Shown here: positions 1 to 5,012 of the stretch, piece by piece
Position numbering within the stretch: position 1 is the stretch's first letter
Layout: every line of letters begins with the position of its first letter
Origin: Thermoanaerobacteraceae bacterium
Lineage (GTDB): Bacteria; Bacillota; Desulfotomaculia; Desulfotomaculales; Ammonificaceae
Reading direction: 5' to 3'
DNA: 7,727 bases
Assembly: GCA_030016455.1 (NCBI GenBank)
Contig: JASEJH010000065.1
Location: 1-7,727 of the forward strand
The notes under the pieces: model-generated
Seen by the model: the letters and a program-made list of their open reading frames with translations, nothing else
What the model was told of the DNA's origin: nothing
Database searches by the model: none
Program-made: the position numbers and the translations under genes

Positions 1-1028
1 ATAACTTTTACCGGCCCCGGGTCAATGCCGTACAGTGCTGCCAGGTAAACACTCGTCCAGTCTCCGAGGCAGATCAACGAGTAGAGCCGCGCCAGCAGGC
101 CTGTGCCCGTGGAAACGACTTCGGTGACTCCCGCCACCTTTTTCTCGATTATCTGCCGGGTGATCTCCATCCGGTAGCCCACCCGCGGATGGTCTCCTCT
201 GTCCCTCAGGAACACTACCCAGAGTTGCCGCAGGAGTTCCGCCGGCTGCTCGAAACCCACCACCTCGTTGTGATTCAGTTCGGGGAACACGTTCCAGTAG
301 GCCGGGGCCTTCGCGTTTTCGTTGATCTGCCCCTTCCAGCGCTGGGCCACCACCTCCGTGGTACCGCTCGCGCCCCAGACCACGGGAATGCGTCCCTTGA
401 GGTTGCGCGCCAGCTGTTTTGCCGGGTTTTTTTCCTCCGGCGTTTCCAGCCCGTAGGCTGCCCGGTAAGCTTCAAGCTCGCGGGCCAGTTCCGCTACCTC
501 ATCCGCCACCCCGGCCAGCATGCCAAGGCCCTCTAAAACCGCAAGCATAGGCAAGAAAAGATAGCCGGTTGCCGCACGCGGCGCCAGGCCCGCGGGCACC
601 TGAACCACCGGCACCCCGTCTGCGGCCGCCAGGGCTTGCAGTTTACCGCCGGAAGTCAGCGCAACCACCGGACACCCCTTTTCCCGCGCCTGGTGGTACG
701 CACTCAAAGTCTCCTCCGTATTTCCCGAGTAGCTCACCGCAAAAACCAGCGTTCCGGCGCCGGCAAAACCCGGCAGTGTGTAGTCGCGGTTCACCACGAC
801 CGGCACTCCGAAACGCTCCTGGCAGTAAACCCGCAGGAGGTCCCCGCCGATGGCCGAACCGCCCAGCCCGGTTACCATAATGTTCCGGATCTCCGCCTGC
901 CGCGGGACCGCAGCTTTCCGTCCTATTTCGTACGCCTTCAAGCACTGTTCGCCCAGTCCGGCCAGCGCCTCGAAAAACCCTGTTGAATCCAAGGTCCGCA
1001 GTGCACCGGCATCGTTCAAATTTACCAA
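1..1028 (-). CDS. Bifunctional phosphoglucose/phosphomannose isomerase (C-terminus cut by window edge)
   Basis: Interconverts glucose-6-phosphate or mannose-6-phosphate with fructose-6-phosphate in the cytoplasm. 342 complete codons are visible with no stop; the family is usually a little longer, so perhaps 10-15 residues are missing. Two SIS-type halves are recognisable. The first has GLGGSAIGGD at residues 54-63 and SYSGNTEETL at 99-108. The second has INENAKAPA around 235-243 and PELNHNEVVGF from about 249. E237 and H253 are 16 residues apart, the same spacing as the catalytic Glu203/His219 pair of the archaeal PGI/PMI family, and are taken as equivalents. The fragment ends VYLAALYGIDPGPVKV, typical of the family C-terminus. 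The TTG start at 1028-1026 is chosen because an in-frame TAA lies only 12 bases upstream and a TAAGGAGG ribosome site sits between them. It lies 81 bp after the debranching-enzyme stop, so it may be co-transcribed. Family is secure; the exact substrate range is inferred. Confidence 0.93.
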   Translation of the reverse strand, partial: MVNLNDAGALRTLDSTGFFEALAGLGEQCLKAYEIGRKAAVPRQAEIRNIMVTGLGGSAIGGDLLRVYCQERFGVPVVVNRDYTLPGFAGAGTLVFAVSYSGNTEETLSAYHQAREKGCPVVALTSGGKLQALAAADGVPVVQVPAGLAPRAATGYLFLPMLAVLEGLGMLAGVADEVAELARELEAYRAAYGLETPEEKNPAKQLARNLKGRIPVVWGASGTTEVVAQRWKGQINENAKAPAYWNVFPELNHNEVVGFEQPAELLRQLWVVFLRDRGDHPRVGYRMEITRQIIEKKVAGVTEVVSTGTGLLARLYSLICLGDWTSVYLAALYGIDPGPVKV

Positions 1029-1034
1029 CGTTTT

Positions 1035-1043
1035 CCCTCCTTA
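1035..1043 (-). promoter_or_regulatory. Ribosome binding site fixing the TTG start of the isomerase gene
   Basis: On the minus strand this reads TAAGGAGGG, a near-perfect Shine-Dalgarno sequence, with 6 bases between the GGAGGG and the TTG codon. Its TAA is also the in-frame stop that prevents any longer reading, so the TTG is the most upstream possible start. Confidence 0.8.
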
Positions 1044-1046
1044 ATT

Positions 1047-1092
1047 CAGTTTGTCAGACTGGATGCCCGGACCGCCGTCAAAAATGGCACCC
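1047..1092. repeat. Two adjacent short dyads in the 81-bp gap before the isomerase gene
   Basis: Positions 1047-1061 form an imperfect palindrome (minus strand CAGTCTG-A-CAAACTG, six of seven positions symmetrical). Next to it, GGGTGCC (1092-1086) can pair with GGCATCC (1067-1061) as a 7-bp stem with one G-U pair and an 18-base loop. No T-run follows on the minus strand, so this is not a standard terminator. The first dyad overlaps the possible -10 box and could be an operator, but both are short enough to be chance. Confidence 0.22.
1053..1081 (-). promoter_or_regulatory. Possible weak promoter ahead of the isomerase gene
   Basis: The minus strand has TTGACG (1081-1076), a strong -35 match, then a 17-bp spacer, then TCTGAC (1058-1053), which matches only three of six positions of the -10 consensus. 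A start site would fall about 15-20 bases upstream of the ribosome site. In GC-rich DNA such a match can occur by chance, so this is a suggestion that the last gene could also be transcribed independently of the upstream run. Confidence 0.2.
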
Positions 1093-1109
1093 CCGCTTTT
1101 CCGACAAAA

Positions 1110-3065
1110 TCAATCCTCCCGGAGTACCTCCTCCACATACGCCCGCAGCACCTCGGCCACGCCCCAGGCCTGGGCGATGCAGCCCCGCGGCCAGTGGGGT
1201 TCGTCCCCGTCGAAGATTTCGGAAACGTAACCGACCCCGTGGTCGCCCAGGTGATCCAGGAAGGGCAGCAGAAACGCCCGCGCCCGCTCCCGGCCCGCCT
1301 CCGTACGGTGCACCCGGCGGTAGGCGGTGACGAAGGGCCCGATCAGCCAACTCCAGACGGTCCCCTGGTGGTAGGCCGCGTCGCGGCTTCGCCGGTCGCC
1401 GCAATAGCGCCCCTCATAAGCCGGATCCTGCGGCGAAAGGGAGCGCAGCCCGTAGGGAGTGTAAAGCTCGGCCTCCACCCGCCCCACCACCGCCCGGCCC
1501 TGCTCCAAGCTTAAGGGAGAGTAGGGAAGGCTCACGGCAAATACCTGGTTCGGCCGGACGCTCGCGTCCCTGCACTCCTCCCGGACCACGTCGTAAAGGT
1601 ACCCGTCCGGGTGCCAGAAGGCGGCAAACCCCCGCCGGATCCGCTCCGGGAGCCCGGGGTAAGGGAAAGCGGTTTTGAAGCGGGCACAAAGTTTTTCCAG
1701 GATGCAGACCGCGTTATACCAGAGGGCGTTTATCTCCACCGCCTTGCCGTGCCGGGGCGTGACCACCCAGTCGTCAACCTTCGCGTCCATCCAGGTGAGC
1801 TGCACTCCGGGGTGTCCGGCAGTGATCAGGCCGTCCTCCTCCATCCGGATGCCGAAATGAGTTCCTTCAATGTAACGCTTCAAAATCGCGTCCAGCACGG
1901 GCAGCGCCGTCCTGAACACAAACTCCTCGTCTTCGGTATATTGCAGGTACTTGTAAACCGCCTGGAAGTACCAGAGCGCCGCGTCCACCGTGTTGTAAAG
2001 CGGTTCTCCGCCCCCGTCAGGGAACAGGTTCGGCAGGAGGCCGTCCTTCACGTGGGCGCCGAAAAAAGCAAGCATCTCCCGGGCCGCGGCGTACCGCCCG
2101 GTGACCAGCGTTAGGCCCGGCAGGGCGATCATGGTGTCGCGCCCCCAGTCGGTGAACCAGGGGTAACCGGCCAGAACGGTGGCGCTATCCGGCTCCCGGC
2201 GCCTGACCACGAAGGCATCCGACGCCCGGACCAGCGCCCGCGCAAACGGATCCCTCAATCCCGCCGCCCGCACCAACCGACCCAGTCTCCGGCGCTCTTT
2301 TATCAGGAGTTTCTCCGCCGCCCCGGGTTCCGGCCCTGCTCCCGCCGCGGCCACCACCGCGAATACCGTCTCTTCCCCTGCAGGCAGTTCCACCTCGAAC
2401 CGGCCCGGAAGGAAGTGGTCTTCCCACGGGTTGAGCCCGCGCTCTTCCTCCGCCGGGTACCGCATCCCGTAAAACCAGTCGGGGTGGCTGAAATACTGTC
2501 CCGCACTGCTCCGGAGCAAAAGCGGCGGGATCCCCTCGCGGCCGGTGATCCGGACACCGCCTGCGACCGGCTCCTGGTGAAATTCTATTTCCCCTCGATA
2601 GGTATTGCCGTGATAATCCCGGCAGTTCACCAGCGGGACCAGGACGAGGCGCGCCCGGCCGCCGCCGTTATAAATCCGGTACAGAACCACGACGGCGTTG
2701 GTGCCGGAGGGCATAAACACGAGTTTCCGCAACAGGACGTGCCCGCAGGAATAGGTGAATTCGGGGAAGGGATCCACCACTGCGCGCTGCAGATGGACGA
2801 AACCGCTTTCGGTAACCCCCCCGGCGGTGCAGTTGGTGGCCAGGTTGTAGTAAAGACCCTCCGCTTCCAGCCGCTCGTCCAGCTTGGCAAGCAGTAGAAA
2901 CCGCCTGAGGGGAGGGTTCAGCGCCGCGACCAGCAGTCCGTGGTACCGGCGGGTGTTCGCCCCGACGAGCGTCCCCGCGGCAAAACCGCCGATCCCGTTG
3001 GTCACCAGCCACTCCCGCTCGCAACCCCGCTCAAAGGTCCGCCAGGCCTCTTTGCCGAAGTGCAT
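1110..3065 (-). CDS. Glycogen debranching enzyme, archaeal type (amylo-alpha-1,6-glucosidase)
   Basis: A cytoplasmic enzyme of 651 residues, the normal size for the archaeal-type family. By family it hydrolyses alpha-1,6 branch points of glycogen and releases glucose. The N-terminal half (about 10-260) is a GDE_N-type beta domain, with EWLVTNGIGGFAAGT at 18-32 and NTRRYHGLLVAA at 37-48. The C-terminal half (about 270-645) is the GDE_C (alpha/alpha)6 catalytic barrel, with the family blocks YPWFTDWGRDTMIALPGL (301-318), LPNLFPDGG (344-352), LTWMDAKVDDWVVTPRHGK (423-441), YHQGTVWSWLIGPF (565-578) and SEIFDG (615-620). Acidic residues in the last blocks are candidates for the catalytic pair. No GH13 4-alpha-glucanotransferase domain is present, so shortening of the branch stub would need another enzyme. 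No signal peptide is seen. The ATG at 3065 is preceded by an in-frame TAG one codon further upstream, so the start is firm. The gene follows the ROK kinase by 113 bp that hold the heptamer repeat. Confidence 0.95.
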   Translation of the reverse strand: MHFGKEAWRTFERGCEREWLVTNGIGGFAAGTLVGANTRRYHGLLVAALNPPLRRFLLLAKLDERLEAEGLYYNLATNCTAGGVTESGFVHLQRAVVDPFPEFTYSCGHVLLRKLVFMPSGTNAVVVLYRIYNGGGRARLVLVPLVNCRDYHGNTYRGEIEFHQEPVAGGVRITGREGIPPLLLRSSAGQYFSHPDWFYGMRYPAEEERGLNPWEDHFLPGRFEVELPAGEETVFAVVAAAGAGPEPGAAEKLLIKERRRLGRLVRAAGLRDPFARALVRASDAFVVRRREPDSATVLAGYPWFTDWGRDTMIALPGLTLVTGRYAAAREMLAFFGAHVKDGLLPNLFPDGGGEPLYNTVDAALWYFQAVYKYLQYTEDEEFVFRTALPVLDAILKRYIEGTHFGIRMEEDGLITAGHPGVQLTWMDAKVDDWVVTPRHGKAVEINALWYNAVCILEKLCARFKTAFPYPGLPERIRRGFAAFWHPDGYLYDVVREECRDASVRPNQVFAVSLPYSPLSLEQGRAVVGRVEAELYTPYGLRSLSPQDPAYEGRYCGDRRSRDAAYHQGTVWSWLIGPFVTAYRRVHRTEAGRERARAFLLPFLDHLGDHGVGYVSEIFDGDEPHWPRGCIAQAWGVAEVLRAYVEEVLRED

Positions 3066-3071
3066 CTCCTA

Positions 3072-3077
3072 CCCCCT
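3072..3077 (-). promoter_or_regulatory. Ribosome binding site of the debranching-enzyme gene
   Basis: On the minus strand AGGGGG is followed by TAGGAG and then the ATG, giving a 6-base spacing. The closer AGGAG abuts the start codon and is too near to act. The in-frame TAG here shows the ATG is the first possible start. Confidence 0.6.
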
Positions 3078-3107
3078 ACTAAAAGGTCAGGCTGATTCGG
3101 TCAAGAA

Positions 3108-3175
3108 TTCAGAATCCAGAATCCAGAATTCAGAATTCAGAATAAAAAGGGGCCTTCTGACTTCTGACTTCTGAC
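3108..3175. repeat. Heptamer tandem repeats in inverted orientation, forming an imperfect hairpin
   Basis: On the plus strand five back-to-back 7-bp units of the form TYCAGAA occupy 3108-3142 (TTCAGAA, TCCAGAA, TCCAGAA, TTCAGAA, TTCAGAA). A degenerate sixth, TCAAGAA, lies at 3101-3107. After a 12-base centre (3143-3154) come three perfect TTCTGAC units at 3155-3175. The right block is the reverse complement of the left in six of every seven bases: positions 3124-3142 and 3155-3173 pair at 17 of 19 positions, with mismatches exactly seven apart. The array fills most of the 113-bp gap between the ROK kinase and the debranching enzyme and is AT-rich compared with its surroundings. Its function is unknown. 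It could be a slippage-made repeat, one copy of a dispersed intergenic repeat family, or an mRNA hairpin between two operon genes. I see no second copy in the window. Confidence 0.85.
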
Positions 3176-3178
3176 CCT

Positions 3179-4135
3179 TTATTCCGGCCGCAAAGCATAC
3201 GCCACCGCCCCCAGCACCCCCGAACGCCCGCCCAGTTCGGCCGTTACCAGGCGTGTTGCTTCCCAGGCGCTTTGGAACGCCCGGCGCCTGACCTCTTCCT
3301 GCAGCGTTTCCCAGAAAAGCGGCGCGCTGTGCATCATCCCGCCGCCCAGGACGATCACTTCCGGGTTGAGCAGGTTCAATACCGCCGCCACCCCGATCCC
3401 GAGCCAGCGGGCGGCGCCGTCAAGCAATTCCCGCGCCTCGGCATCCCCCTGAGCGGCAGCGGCACCGACGGTCTTCGCGGTTACCGCCTCTACCGCGCCG
3501 CCGGCAAGGGCCAGGATGCCCCGTCCCCCGCCGCGGGCGATAAGTCCTCTGGCCTCCCGGGCCACCGCCGTCCCGGAAGCCAGCGCTTCCAGGCAGCCCC
3601 GGTTGCCGCAGTGGCATTCCGGCCCGTCCGGCAGGACGGTGATGTGACCGACTTCCCCGGCGCCGTAGCTCGCCCCCCGGTAAAGCCGCCCGCCGAAAAC
3701 CAACCCTCCGCCGATCCCGGTGCTCACCGTGATGTAAACCAGGTGCTGCGCTTTCCTCCCCGCCCCGTAGACAAACTCGCCCCAGGCCGCAAGGTTGGCG
3801 TCGTTGTCCAGAAACACGGGAACCCCGAGCAACGCTTCCAGCGAAGCTTTTAGCGGGACGTTCCGCCAGCCCAGGTTGGGCGCGACGTGCACCACGCCCT
3901 TTTCAACGTCCAGAGGGCCGGGAGCGCCCAGCCCCACACGCAGTAGCCTGCCTGAAATCCCGGCCTGGTGTTCGACCTCGCGTACCGTTTGTACAATCCG
4001 GCCCAGCACCCGCTCGTAACCTTCCGCGGCGTACGTGGGAACCTTCACTTCCGCCCGAACCGCACCGTCCGGCGTGGCCAGGGCGGTGTAGATCTTTGTG
4101 CCGCCCAGATCCACCCCCACCACGTAATCGCTCAC
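3179..4135 (-). CDS. ROK-family sugar kinase, probable glucokinase
   Basis: Cytoplasmic kinase, 318 residues from the chosen start, the usual size for ROK kinases; it most likely phosphorylates glucose to glucose-6-phosphate with ATP. The N-terminus carries the phosphate-binding loop VGVDLGGTK at 6-14. LDNDANLAAWGE at 109-120 contains the catalytic base D112. VSTGIGGG (137-144) is the second nucleotide motif. EVGH at 161-164 with CHCGNRGCLE at 174-183 gives the ROK zinc site (C174, C176, C181 with H164) and sugar-binding E183. LGGGM at 263-267 is the adenosine motif. There is no N-terminal helix-turn-helix, so it is a kinase and not a ROK repressor. The GTG at 4135-4133 is chosen because homology begins there and AGGGGAG lies 8 bases upstream; the frame stays open to 4285 but that part looks non-coding and overlaps the HAD gene. 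Other hexoses or N-acetylhexosamines cannot be excluded as substrates. The debranching enzyme downstream supports glucose. Confidence 0.92.
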   Translation of the reverse strand: MSDYVVGVDLGGTKIYTALATPDGAVRAEVKVPTYAAEGYERVLGRIVQTVREVEHQAGISGRLLRVGLGAPGPLDVEKGVVHVAPNLGWRNVPLKASLEALLGVPVFLDNDANLAAWGEFVYGAGRKAQHLVYITVSTGIGGGLVFGGRLYRGASYGAGEVGHITVLPDGPECHCGNRGCLEALASGTAVAREARGLIARGGGRGILALAGGAVEAVTAKTVGAAAAQGDAEARELLDGAARWLGIGVAAVLNLLNPEVIVLGGGMMHSAPLFWETLQEEVRRRAFQSAWEATRLVTAELGGRSGVLGAVAYALRPE

Positions 4136-4143
4136 ATCCGCCA

Positions 4144-4150
4144 CTCCCCT
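4144..4150 (-). promoter_or_regulatory. Ribosome binding site supporting the GTG start of the ROK kinase
   Basis: On the minus strand AGGGGAG stands 8 bases before the GTG at 4135. It favours this short start over upstream starts in the same open frame, which would overlap the preceding gene by as much as 83 bp. Confidence 0.55.
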
Positions 4151-4202
4151 GAAAAATTTGCCGGACAGGCCCCGGACCTTTTCCCTTTCTGACGGCCCGG
4201 GC

Positions 4203-5012
4203 TCAAGACCGCCTCCCCAAAACGAACCTTTCAATGGCAAGCGCCACCCCGTCCGCGTCGTTGGCCGCCGTAACGTGCGTGGCACAGGCCTTTATTTCCG
4301 GCCTGGCATTTGCCATCACCACGGCTGTGCCGGCAAACTCGAGCATCGGAATGTCGTTGTAACTGTCCCCGATGGCCATAACCTCTCCCCGTGAAATCCC
4401 GAACTCCTCCGCCACCCGCCTGAGCGCCTCTCCCTTCGTTGCGCCGGGGTCTGAAAACTCCAAGAAATAGGGCTTGGACTTGCTGACGTGCAGCACCCCG
4501 GCGTAACGGGTTAACAGCTCCGGGAGAAGCCGGTCTATTTCTTCTTCCGGCGCGACCATCACGATCTTTGTCGGCGGTACCCGCAAGAACCCGAGCAGGT
4601 CCCCCACCACGCGCGGGGTCACGCGCGAAATCCGCGCGTACCTTTCTCCCTCCGGGGTAAGGCGCGGCATGCACAGGGTGTCGTCCACGTAAACCTGGAG
4701 GTGAAACCCAATCGGTGAAAGGTGCCCGATCACGTCCCGGGCCAGGTCGAGCGCCACCGGCCGGTAAAAAATCTCCCTCCCCGTGAGGTGTTCCTTAACC
4801 AGCGCCCCCTGGTAAGTGATAAGCGGCGTTGTAAGTCCCAGTTCCCGGGCGAAGGGAACCGTCGAACAAAACATCCGGCCCGTAGCCAGAACCACCCGCA
4901 CACCCTTCTCCGAAGCATTCCTGACCGCTTCCTTCACCCGGGGTGAGATTTTCAGCGCCGGGTCGAGGAGGGTGTCGTCCAAATCCACGGCAACCAGTCT
5001 GACCTCAGCCAA
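4203..5012 (-). CDS. Cof-type HAD-IIB phosphatase
   Basis: Soluble phosphatase of the haloacid dehalogenase superfamily, 269 residues, normal for the Cof/IIB group that dephosphorylates sugar phosphates, flavin mononucleotide and similar small metabolites. All four HAD motifs are visible: DLDDT at 10-14 (nucleophile D10, acid/base D12), ATGR at 43-46 (T44), the lysine K193 in GATKGEAL, and GDSYNDIPML at 215-224 for magnesium binding. The stretch from about 85 to 185 between motifs II and III is the type IIB cap domain that sets substrate choice. The TTG start at 5012-5010 lies inside the end of uvrC (8-bp overlap) and has AAAGGAG 6 bases upstream, so translation is probably coupled to uvrC. 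The substrate cannot be read from sequence. The neighbouring hexose-phosphate enzymes suggest a sugar phosphate, but members of this family are often promiscuous. Confidence 0.92.
   Translation of the reverse strand: MAEVRLVAVDLDDTLLDPALKISPRVKEAVRNASEKGVRVVLATGRMFCSTVPFARELGLTTPLITYQGALVKEHLTGREIFYRPVALDLARDVIGHLSPIGFHLQVYVDDTLCMPRLTPEGERYARISRVTPRVVGDLLGFLRVPPTKIVMVAPEEEIDRLLPELLTRYAGVLHVSKSKPYFLEFSDPGATKGEALRRVAEEFGISRGEVMAIGDSYNDIPMLEFAGTAVVMANARPEIKACATHVTAANDADGVALAIERFVLGRRS

Noticed and set aside
189..1044. Several plus-strand frames of about 64-116 codons near the left edge.
   Set aside because: The minus strand here encodes an unbroken isomerase with clear motifs, so these frames are shadows.
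1611..2897. Plus-strand open frames at 1611-2114 and 2415-2897.
   Set aside because: Both are antisense to the debranching enzyme, which reads cleanly through the region with family motifs. They have no domain features of their own.
3076..3104. A promoter-like TTGACC with a 17-bp spacer and TAGTAG upstream of the debranching enzyme.
   Set aside because: The -10 box would overlap the ribosome site, so transcription would start at or next to the ATG. The match is also poor, and TTGACC arises at the edge of the heptamer array.
3101..3175. The heptamer array as a CRISPR array or transposon end.
   Set aside because: The units are only 7 bp with no spacers between them, and there is no transposase, target duplication or cas gene nearby.
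4136..4202. GCCCGGGC palindrome (4195-4202) and CCGG pairs in the gap before the ROK kinase, considered as a terminator.
   Set aside because: The stems are short, and no T-run follows them in the direction of transcription.
4136..4285. A 50-codon N-terminal extension of the ROK kinase, starting at a GTG at 4285.
   Set aside because: It would overlap the HAD gene by 83 bp, the sequence lacks any ROK similarity, and a better ribosome site precedes the GTG at 4135.
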